A stretch of 64,000 nucleotides of DNA from Millionella massiliensis (GTDB taxonomy: Bacteria; Bacteroidota; Bacteroidia; Bacteroidales; Rikenellaceae), in assembly GCF_900104655.1 (NCBI RefSeq), contig NZ_FNWD01000002.1:2154246-2218245 (forward strand), read 5' to 3'. Position 1 is the first letter of the stretch. The number at the start of each line of letters is the position of its first letter. This document shows positions 29,001 to 37,096 of this stretch, piece by piece. The notes beneath the pieces are model-generated. The model was not told the DNA's origin, did no database searches, and saw only the letters and a list, made by a program, of their open reading frames with translations. A program made the position numbers and the translations under genes.

Positions 29001-31706
29001 CACGAATCGGCCGTGCTGGTCTATATGGACTGGCCCGACTACGGCAACCGGCGCAGCGACGCCTCCGGAGCGATGCGTCTGGCCGTCTCGCTCGACAAGG
29101 CCGCCTACAACGTCGGGGACGAGGCGACGCTGAGCTTCCCGGCCACCGAAGGTTCGCGTGCCATCATCTCGATCGAGAGCGGTTCGCGGGTGCTGAAGAC
29201 CATCCCCATGGAGTGCACGGCCGGCCAGCAGAAATATACCTTCGAAGTGACTCCCGACATGCAGCCGAACGTATATCTGAACGTCACCCTGCTGCAACCT
29301 TTCGGTGAGGTTGAAAACGACCTCCCGGTGCGCCTGTACGGGATTGTGCCCCTGATGGCCAGCTCGGCCGAAAGCCGGTTGGAACCGGTGATCGGCGTGC
29401 CCGAAAAGGTGCTCCCCGAGTCGGAGATGACCGTTACAGTCTCCGAGCGGTCGGGGCGCGCGATGGCCTATACGCTGGCCGTCGTCGACGAGGGGCTGCT
29501 CGATCTGACCCGCTTCCGCACGCCCGACCCGTGGGGAGCGTTCAACGCCCGTGTGGCGCTCGGAGTCTCGACCTGGGACGTATATAACAACGTGCTCGGA
29601 GCCTATGGCGGCCGCATCGAACAGATGTTCGCCATCGGTGGCGACGGGGCGTTGAACCTTGCGGCGCAAACCTCGCTCAACCGTTTCCCGCCCGTGGCCC
29701 GTTATGTCGGCGCCTTTACGCTTGGCAGCGGCGAAACTGCCAAGCACCGGATCCAGCTGCCGGCCTATATGGGACGCGTCCGGGTGATGGCCGTTGCCGT
29801 GGCGCAGGATGCCGACGACGGAAACGGAGCGTGGGGATCGGCCGAGAAGTCGGTAGCCGTCCGGGCGCCGCTGATGGTGCTGGGCTCTGCGCCGCGGAGT
29901 GTGGCGCCCGGCGACGAATTTGTCGTGCCGGCTACGATGATCGCCACGCAGAACGGCGTCGGACAGGTGACGGCTGCCATTCAGGCCGATTCGGCCCTCT
30001 TCACGGTGGTCGGTGCCGCGCGGCAGAGCCTCCAGATGCCGGGCGAGGGCGAACAGATCGTGCTGTTCCGTCTTCGGGCCAAAGAGACCCTTCCGGTCGG
30101 GACGGTGGGCGGACATATCGAGATTACGGCCACCGGCGGTGGCGCCCGGTCGCATTACGGTATGGATATTCCGTTGAGGACGCTGGAACTTCCCGTCGCT
30201 GCGGGCAGCAACCATACGGTCGAGGCCGGCAAGGCGTGGGAAGGTGCCGTCGCGCTGACCGGCATGGAGGGAACCCGCAAACTGATGCTCGAAGTATCGA
30301 CCGTTCCGCCGATCGGTGTCGGACAGCGCATGGAGTACCTCTCCACCTACCCTTACGGGTGTATCGAACAGATTACGTCGGCCGCCTTCCCGCTGCTCTA
30401 CCTGCCCGAGATGGCTGACCTCTCGGCTGCCGAACGCGAAACGGCTCGAAGCAGGGTCAGCTACGTGCTCAACCGCTATAAACAGTATGCGACGCCCGAC
30501 GGATCGATGGGGTACTGGCCCGGCGACGCCTCGCCCAACCTCTGGGGGTCGGCCTATGCCCTGCACTTCATGACCGTTGCCGGTCATAAGGGGTACACCC
30601 TGCCAGTCGGCGTCTACGACCGTCTCAAGGCGGCGGTCAAGAGCATGGCGGTGCGCTGGAGCGCGTCGGGGAACGAACCGTTCAACCTGGTACAGGCCTA
30701 CCAGCTTTATGCGCTGGCACTGACCGGCGAACCCGAGATTGGGGCGATGAACCGGTTGCGTCAAAGCGGAGCCCTGACTAGCGAGGCGCGGTGGATGCTT
30801 GCCGCGGCCTATGCGGTTGCCGGTCGGTCGGATGTCGGGCGCACGGTGGTTGCCGGCGCGACGGCGGCTGCGGATTCGGTACTCAGCGAATCGGCCCTGC
30901 CGATGCAGCGGATGGCGACCTATGGGTCGACGGAACGGGCCGAAGCCGTGCAACTGCTCGCCACCACCCTGCTTGGTATGGGCGGTGAGTCGGCCCAGTT
31001 GGCACAACGGGTGTCGCAACAACTCGCCTCGAACGACTGGATGAGTACGCAGAGCACAGCCTGGGGGCTACTGGCCATGGGCGAGTACACGGCGCGCAAC
31101 GGTCGGGCAACGGCGTTGAATTTCGAATGGAGTGCCGGCGGGCGACGCGGACAGGTCGCTTCGTCGGTCGACAAGGTGGTCTGGAACGGCGAGTGGAGCA
31201 ACCCGACGTCGGGGCAGCTCTCGGTGGTTAATAAGACGCAGGGTACGCTGTACGTCCGGGCCGTGGCTTCCGGTGTCGCATCCGGCAGGGGTGTGGCGGC
31301 CACTTCGAACGGTCTGGAGGTGAAGGTGCGTTATGTGGATGGCAACGAGCGGCCGATGTCGGCCGATTCGCTGGCGCAGGGTACCGACTTCGTGGTCGAA
31401 ACGACGGTTCGGAATGTGACGAAGGAACCCTTGACCGATCTGATGCTGACCGAACCCGTAGCATCCGGATGGGAGATCCGTCCCGACGCAGGAGCGGAGA
31501 GTGCCGGTGTCAGCTACCGGGATGTTCGTGACGATCGGGTCGACAGCTTTATTCCCGATCTGGAGGCCGGGGCGACCGTGACGGTCCGTACGCGCGTCAG
31601 TGCGACCTATGCCGGACGTTACACGCTTCCCGCGGTGCGTTGCTCGGCCATGTACGACGGTGTCGTGTCTGGTAATACGGCTTCGGGCCGGGCCGTGGTC
31701 TATTAA
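26085..31706 (+). CDS. Bacterial alpha-2-macroglobulin lipoprotein
   Basis: About 1873 residues from the ATG at 26085 (MMERQVKQILG); the open frame before it lacks a signal. A lipoprotein signal ends in the lipobox GVTGC, so it is probably anchored to a membrane facing the periplasm. Macroglobulin-type beta domains make up the first ~1350 residues. The thioester motif is intact: YPYGCIEQ with C1426 and Q1429, in the alpha-helical thioester domain (SPNLWGSAYALHFM and similar). C-terminal receptor-like domain ends with ATYAGRYTLPAVRC. It should trap proteases covalently. Proximity to pbpC fits the idea that the two act together after wall breach. Confidence 0.92.
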   Translation: MMERQVKQILGMLAVMAVTVVVLFGVTGCGSSNSGSSGARPVEVTYNPLVESFTAGVVGRTESISVTLTESLSPDVRLGKYVQLSPRAKGEWAISPDDPRTLVFTPDGEFKRGTLYTATLDLAGLLPGNPEARAFSFSFQTLPAAASAELRSFTVEPDGTYTVEGTLLTADREDSTQILRMAQWSGLQGGEVHWMHSVDGRSHTFVVSEIIAPTSPATLELFVKDKKVGYAGQQVLEMSLPAINQFTLHSTDYVDENEKYIEVRFSRRLDPAQELEGLLWLDGVKSVYQLDGNKVRLYFDASTLESEEGRPTVTLCVDASLRSDDGRTLGVDERRPITLENGAPAVRFVGKGTILPPDVVRVGEGEGRGIPFQAVGLRAVRVDIFRIEESTVGQYLQENDLGDAESGNLMRTARPVASRTLFLDGGGEQKLRHWATYSLNLDQLLEPEPGALYRIALSFDRSMAALPCIPTAERLTPQAAEIADRDRFDRIVRQFDQGGYYWSAEEYDWSTYNWRDREDPCTPSYYFNRTAQRNLLVTDLGVIAKAALEPRMSFMVHSITTTEPVKDAHVELRNYQGQRVGWGVTDGDGKVTVEYESGRPYYAVVSKEEQRTYLKVNAGSELSTSTFDVSGEQLQEGLRGFVWTERGVWRPGDTIHMNFVTAGERLPTGHPVTVELRSPLGQLYQKRVATQTVGGIYSFTLGTEPDAPTGVWNATVTVGGATFDKRLRIETVKPNRLKIDLRFPGKYIQRGQPLDAILHGEWLTGARAGNLRYVIETEFTPVRNAFDRFKGYVFDNRYMEFRPENAPQITGTTDAEGDARITAVLNGGEKAGGMLQASFTTRLFEPSGESSVDVGTQLYSPFTSYVGIRAPEGADDRLDTDRDYTFGIAAAAPDGTPLDNRPVEINVYKVEWYWWWSAEQYNVARYVSDQQLMPVQSDTVTTQAGGTVSWRLRIPKSAWGTYYVTARDPESGHESAVLVYMDWPDYGNRRSDASGAMRLAVSLDKAAYNVGDEATLSFPATEGSRAIISIESGSRVLKTIPMECTAGQQKYTFEVTPDMQPNVYLNVTLLQPFGEVENDLPVRLYGIVPLMASSAESRLEPVIGVPEKVLPESEMTVTVSERSGRAMAYTLAVVDEGLLDLTRFRTPDPWGAFNARVALGVSTWDVYNNVLGAYGGRIEQMFAIGGDGALNLAAQTSLNRFPPVARYVGAFTLGSGETAKHRIQLPAYMGRVRVMAVAVAQDADDGNGAWGSAEKSVAVRAPLMVLGSAPRSVAPGDEFVVPATMIATQNGVGQVTAAIQADSALFTVVGAARQSLQMPGEGEQIVLFRLRAKETLPVGTVGGHIEITATGGGARSHYGMDIPLRTLELPVAAGSNHTVEAGKAWEGAVALTGMEGTRKLMLEVSTVPPIGVGQRMEYLSTYPYGCIEQITSAAFPLLYLPEMADLSAAERETARSRVSYVLNRYKQYATPDGSMGYWPGDASPNLWGSAYALHFMTVAGHKGYTLPVGVYDRLKAAVKSMAVRWSASGNEPFNLVQAYQLYALALTGEPEIGAMNRLRQSGALTSEARWMLAAAYAVAGRSDVGRTVVAGATAAADSVLSESALPMQRMATYGSTERAEAVQLLATTLLGMGGESAQLAQRVSQQLASNDWMSTQSTAWGLLAMGEYTARNGRATALNFEWSAGGRRGQVASSVDKVVWNGEWSNPTSGQLSVVNKTQGTLYVRAVASGVASGRGVAATSNGLEVKVRYVDGNERPMSADSLAQGTDFVVETTVRNVTKEPLTDLMLTEPVASGWEIRPDAGAESAGVSYRDVRDDRVDSFIPDLEAGATVTVRTRVSATYAGRYTLPAVRCSAMYDGVVSGNTASGRAVVY

Positions 31707-32003
31707 CCGGGGCTGTCCGGTGGGATCATCGGGTGCGGCTGAAGAAGAGGCGTGAGACGGGGCCCTGGGCGGTGAGTGGTGATAATTCCCGAAAGTGATT
31801 GAAAAAGAAGCGGAACTGCGGCAAGTGTGTGATGTGCAGGGAAATGAAACCGCGACATTTGCCGCGTCTGTCGTTTGGCGATGTTCGCGGGGTGAAAACT
31901 GGCTTCCGGGCAGATCGGGTGTGAGGGGGGGCAAGGTGGCGAAGCGATGTACCCGGATGTCAGTCGAATGTAAACAGGTTTTTCGCAAGTGAAAGAAAAT
32001 CGT
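31707..32003. other. Gap after the macroglobulin gene
   Basis: Roughly 300 bases with no coding signal, G-rich on the plus strand. I see no T-run terminator after the macroglobulin stop. Confidence 0.4.
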
Positions 32004-32204
32004 TTCTTTTGTGGAGCGGAACACCGAACTCTGTCAGCCTCGGGCCGCCGACGTGCGGTCTGAGGCTGACGCCTCTCATGGGGAGTCTTTCCATGCCGGC
32101 AGACGCTGGTGTGAACTCTTCGGGCGGCAGGGAAACGGCGAGATGACCTCCACCGGCCTTGAATGTCCGAAATGGAGAACCTCGCGCCAGGAGTGGAGTT
32201 CCGC
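32004..32204 (+). ncRNA. Candidate structured leader or small RNA before priA
   Basis: TTCTTTTG (32004-32011) is 7 of 8 to the -7 consensus. From about 32016 the sequence folds: GCGGAAC (32016-32022) pairs with GTTCCGC (32198-32204); ACTC (32028-32031) with GAGT (32191-32194); GTCAGCCTC (32033-32041) with GAGGCTGAC (32062-32070) around an inner CCGC/GCGG; CATGG/CCATG (32078-32095); CTCCA/TGGAG (32148-32177). The closing helix ends 27 bases before the priA ATG. Could be a priA 5' leader or a ~190-nt RNA. I recognise no riboswitch consensus. Confidence 0.35.
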
Positions 32205-32231
32205 CCGCTGTTGAATTTCTGAAAAAGCCCA

Positions 32232-34478
32232 ATGCAGTTTGCCGACATATTGTTACCCGTGGCGGTTCCCCGGCCGTTCACCTATGCCGTTCCGGAGGGG
32301 ATGGCGGTGAGCGTGGGGATGCGTGTGCGCGTACCACTCGGCAAGAACAAAATTTGCGAAGGTGTGGTCCGCACGCTGCACCAAACGCCTCCCGCCACCA
32401 AAAGCGTTCCACGCGAAGTGCTGGAGGTGCTCGACCGGGCTCCTGCCGTCACGGAGGAGCAGCTCCGCCTGTGGGAGTGGATTGCCGCCTACTACCTCTG
32501 TACGCCCGGTGAGGCGATGAAGGCCGGCCTGCCCGGCGGCATCCGGAACGGCACCTACCGCCCCGCGGCTGAAACCTACGTGCGACTGACGGCCGGGTAC
32601 CGCAGCGAGGAGCGTCTCAACGAGGCGTTCGAAACGTTGCGGCGGGCCAAAACGCAGAGCCGGGCGCTGCTGGCTTATCTTGCCGCTCTGCCCGGCGGTG
32701 AGGAGGGAACGCCGCAGCTGGCTCCGGCTGATCCGCAAACGCTCTGGGTGATGCGGGCCGACCTTGCCGGGCATGTGCCTGCGGCCGCGCTGTCGAAACT
32801 CGTCGAACGCGGGGTGCTCGAACAGCGGGAGATGGTCCCGGCCGAGCTCGGTCCCCGTTCGGTGGCTCTGCCTCCGGTCGAACTGCCGTCCGGCGACGAA
32901 CCCCTGCGCAACCGCGTGCTCGACGCCTTTGAACGCCACCCGACAGTGCTGCTCAGTGGCGAAATTGCCGACACGCGGGGAGTTACGATCCCGCTTTACC
33001 TGTCGCTCGCGGCCGAACAGGTCGCCCGGGGCCGGCAGGTGCTGCTCCTCCTGCCCGACACCGTGATGACCACGCAGGTTACCAATGCGCTCCAAACCGC
33101 CTTCGGGTCGAGATCTCTTTTCTACCACTCCCGGCTGACCGATCATGCCCGTAGCGCTGCCTATCAGCGGATGGTTGATGCCCCGCAGAGCGTCGGGCTG
33201 ATCGTCGGAACCCGCTCTGCCCTTTTCCTGCCCTTCCGGCAACTGGGGTTGGTGATCGTTGATAACGAGCAGGACGCCAACTATCGTCAGAGCGATCCGG
33301 CGCCCCGCTACCATGCACGCGATGCGGCTCTGATGCTCGCCCACCTGCACGGAGCCCGCACCCTGCTTGCCAGTCCGGCACCCTCGACCGAAAGCTGGCT
33401 CAATGCGGCCGAAGGAGGGAAGTATGGCTCCGTACGCGTTGCCCTTTCGCCAGCGGCTCGTCCGCCGAAGGTGATGGTGCTGGAGCGGGGAAAACAACTG
33501 ATCTCGAAATACCTTTATAAACGGATCGGCGAAACGCTGGCCGAAGGTCGGCAGGTCGTTCTGTTCCAGAATCGCCGCGGATTTGCCCCCTATGTCGAAT
33601 GCACCAACTGTGGGGTTACGCCGACCTGTCCCCATTGCAACGTGACGCTGACCTATCATAAGGAGAGCGCCTCGCTGGTGTGCCACTATTGCGGCTGGTC
33701 GCAGCCCTATCGGTCTGTCTGCGGGTCGTGCGGCATGCACGCGCTGGTGCCGCGCGGCATCGGTACCGAGCGGATCGAAGAGTATGCGGCCGAACTCTTT
33801 CCCGATACCCGGATTGCCCGCATGGACACCGACACGGCCCGCGGAGCCGGGGCTCTGGGGCGTATGCTGACCGAACTGGCCGAAGGGCAGACCGGAATCC
33901 TGGTAGGCACCCAGATGGTGGCCCGTACGGCACAGGCCGGCGACCGGATCGGGCTAGTCGGCGTCATCAATGCCGACAACCTGCTGGCGCACCCCGATTT
34001 CCGCGCCGCCGAACGTGCCTTCCAGTTGTTGATGCAGCTCAAGGCGCTGCTGCCCGACGACGGGACCGGCGAACTGGTGGTGCAGAGCTACCAGCGGCTC
34101 CACCCCGTACTGGTGGCCGTGGCCAACCATGACGCGGAGGGGTTCTACCTCCACGAACTGGAGGAGCGGCAGGGGATGATGTATCCCCCCTACGTGCGGA
34201 TGCTGCGTCTGACCTTCCGCCACAGCGATAAAACGCTGGTATCCGACGCCGCGCGGGAATGCGAACGGCTGTTGCGCGAGCGTTTCGGGCGTCGCGTCTC
34301 GCCCCCTTACGAACCGCAGGTCGATCGTGTGCAGAATCAGTTTATCTTTCATATCCTGCTGCGCATCGAACGCCAGCGGCCCGTGGCGCGTGCCAAGGCC
34401 ATCCTGCTCGAAGTGCTCGACGGGGTGCGCAAACGCTACCGAGCCGTGCATATCGTGGCCGAGGCCGATCCCCAGTAG
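32232..34478 (+). CDS. priA: PriA-family primosomal protein with degenerate helicase motifs
   Basis: 748 residues, full PriA length. The N-terminal 3'-DNA-binding domain is normal (MQFADILLPVAVPRPFTYAVP, VRVPLGKNKICEGVV). All eight zinc cysteines are present (457, 460, 466, 469, 484, 487, 497, 500), and QVVLFQNRRGFAP and MYPPYVRMLRL are intact. The helicase core is not. Motif I (normally GxTxSGKT) reads LSGEIADTRG (241-250); motif II DEEH is DNEQ (344-347); motif III GTATPSIE is ASPAPSTE; motif V GTQMxxKGxDF is GTQMVARTAQAGD; motif VI QVAGRAGR is QLKALLPDD. It should bind forks and recruit the primosome but not hydrolyse ATP. No frameshift or stop. Confidence 0.9.
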   Translation: MQFADILLPVAVPRPFTYAVPEGMAVSVGMRVRVPLGKNKICEGVVRTLHQTPPATKSVPREVLEVLDRAPAVTEEQLRLWEWIAAYYLCTPGEAMKAGLPGGIRNGTYRPAAETYVRLTAGYRSEERLNEAFETLRRAKTQSRALLAYLAALPGGEEGTPQLAPADPQTLWVMRADLAGHVPAAALSKLVERGVLEQREMVPAELGPRSVALPPVELPSGDEPLRNRVLDAFERHPTVLLSGEIADTRGVTIPLYLSLAAEQVARGRQVLLLLPDTVMTTQVTNALQTAFGSRSLFYHSRLTDHARSAAYQRMVDAPQSVGLIVGTRSALFLPFRQLGLVIVDNEQDANYRQSDPAPRYHARDAALMLAHLHGARTLLASPAPSTESWLNAAEGGKYGSVRVALSPAARPPKVMVLERGKQLISKYLYKRIGETLAEGRQVVLFQNRRGFAPYVECTNCGVTPTCPHCNVTLTYHKESASLVCHYCGWSQPYRSVCGSCGMHALVPRGIGTERIEEYAAELFPDTRIARMDTDTARGAGALGRMLTELAEGQTGILVGTQMVARTAQAGDRIGLVGVINADNLLAHPDFRAAERAFQLLMQLKALLPDDGTGELVVQSYQRLHPVLVAVANHDAEGFYLHELEERQGMMYPPYVRMLRLTFRHSDKTLVSDAARECERLLRERFGRRVSPPYEPQVDRVQNQFIFHILLRIERQRPVARAKAILLEVLDGVRKRYRAVHIVAEADPQ

Positions 34479-34571
34479 CGAAAGGGTGCGTCCCGGGGCG
34501 GAAGTCGCTGTTCCGAAAGCCGATGCGTGTGTCCGAAATGGGGTGCGGAATGCAGTTCCGCGAAAAAACAC

Positions 34572-34579
34572 TACCTTTA
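34572..34579 (+). promoter_or_regulatory. Promoter-like box just before the ABC exporter
   Basis: TACCTTTA, 7 of 8 to TAnnTTTG, ends five bases before the exporter ATG. If functional, the transcript would be nearly leaderless. No -33 TTG at standard distance. Confidence 0.3.
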
Positions 34580-34584
34580 CCCGC

Positions 34585-36414
34585 ATGAATACCTATTTCC
34601 GCATACTCCGGTTTGGACGTCCCTACGGACGATATGCCGTTCCGTATTTCGTCTGCATCCTTCTGCATACGATCTTCAATACGCTGATGTTCTCGATGTT
34701 GATCCCGATTATCGACATCATGTTCAACGCCAACGGGATGGTCGAAACCGTCACCACGATGCCCGCGTTCGAACTCTCGTCCAGCTACTTCAAGGCCCTG
34801 ATGAACTACGGCCTCTACCGCGTGGCCGGGGCCGGATACACCGTGAAGGATATTCTCGTGGCGCTGGCCGTGATCACTGTCATCATCGTGCTGCTGAGCA
34901 ACCTGTTCCGATACTTCGCCCAGCGGATCCTCGAAAACCTCCGTATCCACACGCTGCAGCAGATCCGCGATACGATGTTCGACCGCATTATCCGTCTCCA
35001 GGTCGGCTACTTCAGCAACGAACGCAAGGGGGACATCATCTCCAAAATTACGGCCGACGTGCAGGTCGTGCAGTTCTGTATCACCAGCACGTTCCAGGTC
35101 TTCTTCAAGGAGCCTTTCCTGCTGATCGGGTATTTCGTGCTGTTGATCAGCATCTCGTTCCATCTGACCCTCTTCACCATCGCCGTGCTGCCCGTGATTG
35201 CGCTCTGCATCGGCTATATCGTCAAACGCCTGCGCCGCTCGGCCACCGAAGGGCAGGAGTCTTTCGGCGAGATGGTCAGCCTGCTCGACGAATCGCTCGG
35301 CGCCATCAAAACCGTCAAGGGGTACAACGCGACCGGCTATATCGACCGCAAGTTCCGCAAACTCGACGGTCGCTACTCCGACATCATGCGCTCGATCGCC
35401 AAACGGCAGCAGCTCGCCTCGCCGATGAGCGAATTCCTCGGTGTCGCGTCGCTGTCGTTCATTCTCGTCTACGGGGGGAACATGATCCTCGGCGGCGAAC
35501 TCGGGGCCGCAGCCTTCATCACCTATCTCGGGGCCTTCTCGCAGGTGACCCGTCCTGCCCGGGCCATCGCCGACGCCTTCGGCAACATCAACCAGGGGAT
35601 TGCCGCCGGCGAACGTGTCCTCGACATGATGGACACCCCGCCCGCCATTACCGACAAACCCGACGCCAAGGTGCTGACCGAATTCCGCGACGCCATCGAA
35701 TTCCGCCATGTCAGCTTCTCGTATGAAGACAAACGGGTGCTGAACGACGTCTCGTTCACCATTCCCCGGGGACAGACTGTGGCGCTCGTCGGGCCCTCGG
35801 GTGGTGGTAAATCGACCATTTCGGACCTGATACCCCGTTTCTACGACCCCGAGCAGGGTTCCGTGCTGGTGGATGGTATCGATTTGCGCGACTACGCCGT
35901 CGAGAGCGTCCGCGCCCATATGGGGATCGTGGCTCAGGAGACCATCCTCTTCAACGACACCATCGAGGAGAACATCCGCATGGGGAACGACACCGCTACC
36001 CTCGAAGAGGTGATGGAGGCGGCGCGTGTGGCCAATGCCTACGACTTCATCATGGAGACCGAACACGGTTTCCAGACCAACATCGGCGATCGCGGCATGA
36101 AGCTTTCCGGCGGTCAGCGCCAGCGGCTCTCCATTGCCCGTGCCGTGCTGCGTAATCCCGACATCCTGATCCTGGACGAGGCGACCTCGGCCCTCGACAC
36201 CGAAAGCGAACGACTGGTGCAGGATTCGCTCTCGTCGCTGCTCAAGGGACGCACCTCGCTGGTCATCGCCCACCGCCTCAGCACCATCCAACATGCCGAC
36301 AAGATTATCGTGGTCGAGTCGGGACGGATTGCCGAGCAGGGTACCCACGCCGAACTGATGGCCCTTCAGGGCATCTATCATAAACTGATCGAGATGCAGC
36401 AGCTGGCCGAGTAG
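34585..36414 (+). CDS. ABC exporter, MsbA-like (fused membrane and ATPase domains)
   Basis: 609 residues from the ATG at 34585 (MNTYFRILRFGRPYGRYAVP); the open frame upstream overlaps priA and is not used. Six hydrophobic segments span about 20-330, then the ATPase: Walker A GPSGGGKST, signature LSGGQRQRLSIA, Walker B ILILDEATSALD, H-loop IAHRLST. Such half-size exporters work as homodimers in the inner membrane. Lipid A-core flipping (MsbA) is the likeliest role in a Gram-negative, but peptide or drug export cannot be excluded. It follows priA after a 106-base gap. Confidence 0.88.
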   Translation: MNTYFRILRFGRPYGRYAVPYFVCILLHTIFNTLMFSMLIPIIDIMFNANGMVETVTTMPAFELSSSYFKALMNYGLYRVAGAGYTVKDILVALAVITVIIVLLSNLFRYFAQRILENLRIHTLQQIRDTMFDRIIRLQVGYFSNERKGDIISKITADVQVVQFCITSTFQVFFKEPFLLIGYFVLLISISFHLTLFTIAVLPVIALCIGYIVKRLRRSATEGQESFGEMVSLLDESLGAIKTVKGYNATGYIDRKFRKLDGRYSDIMRSIAKRQQLASPMSEFLGVASLSFILVYGGNMILGGELGAAAFITYLGAFSQVTRPARAIADAFGNINQGIAAGERVLDMMDTPPAITDKPDAKVLTEFRDAIEFRHVSFSYEDKRVLNDVSFTIPRGQTVALVGPSGGGKSTISDLIPRFYDPEQGSVLVDGIDLRDYAVESVRAHMGIVAQETILFNDTIEENIRMGNDTATLEEVMEAARVANAYDFIMETEHGFQTNIGDRGMKLSGGQRQRLSIARAVLRNPDILILDEATSALDTESERLVQDSLSSLLKGRTSLVIAHRLSTIQHADKIIVVESGRIAEQGTHAELMALQGIYHKLIEMQQLAE

Positions 36415-36477
36415 GCCGCACTGCCGCATCGGTTTCACCGTGCCTTCTCCGCCGGGGGAGGCCCAGATCGAAAAGCA

Positions 36478-36942
36478 ATGAAAAAAATCCTCTTCCTAAG
36501 TCTGTTTCTGCTGATGGCGGGGAGTGTGATGGCCCAGAAAATGGTGATCGGGTCGCGCGTTCCCGACTTCAAGGGCGTACAGTGGATGACCACCATGCCC
36601 CACACGTCGGAGACTCCGGAAGCTGCTCCGATGCTGATCGAATTTTACAACCCCGACAACGCCTCCTCCGTGCGCTTTTTCTCGAAACTGGCCGGTGTGA
36701 AGGAGCGTCATCCGAAGATTCAGATCGTGGTGCTCGTGGCCCGGAACAAACAGAGCGCCGAACAGCTGCTGGAGAGCCACGGCAAGGAGTATTATATCGG
36801 GCTCGATCCCGACGGGAAAGTCTACCAGGCGTTCAACGTCCGTTTTTTGCCCTACACCATTTTGGTCAACTCCAAAGGTGAACTGCATTGGCAGGGCAAC
36901 CTCGGGAACCTGACCGACGGCACGCTACAGAAAGTAAAATAG
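36478..36942 (+). CDS. Thioredoxin-like periplasmic protein lacking all cysteines
   Basis: 154 residues with a signal peptide (MKKILFLSLFLLMAGSVMAQ). The mature part has the thioredoxin/TlpA layout: RVPDFKG, a strand LIEFYNPDNASS where redox members have FWASWCPPC, and the cis-proline loop RFLPYTILVNSKGEL. There is no cysteine anywhere, so it cannot do thiol-disulfide exchange; a chaperone-like or binding role is inferred. It lies 63 bases after the ABC exporter. Confidence 0.75.
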   Translation: MKKILFLSLFLLMAGSVMAQKMVIGSRVPDFKGVQWMTTMPHTSETPEAAPMLIEFYNPDNASSVRFFSKLAGVKERHPKIQIVVLVARNKQSAEQLLESHGKEYYIGLDPDGKVYQAFNVRFLPYTILVNSKGELHWQGNLGNLTDGTLQKVK

Positions 36943-37096
36943 TCTTCCCGCTTCCGGGCAGACCCTGTGCGGGGGAGAAAACGGCCGCTGCGGCGTCAGC
37001 GGCGAGTCCCAATCCCTCAGTGCCTCTGTCTTCTGCCTCCGCTCCTGCGCCGGCCGAAACCCATGAATACCCAAACAATATACACATATTACGCTC

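Noticed and set aside
32232..34478. priA as a pseudogene
   Set aside because: No stop or frameshift over 748 codons, and zinc-binding and DNA-binding parts are conserved; only the ATPase motifs are lost.
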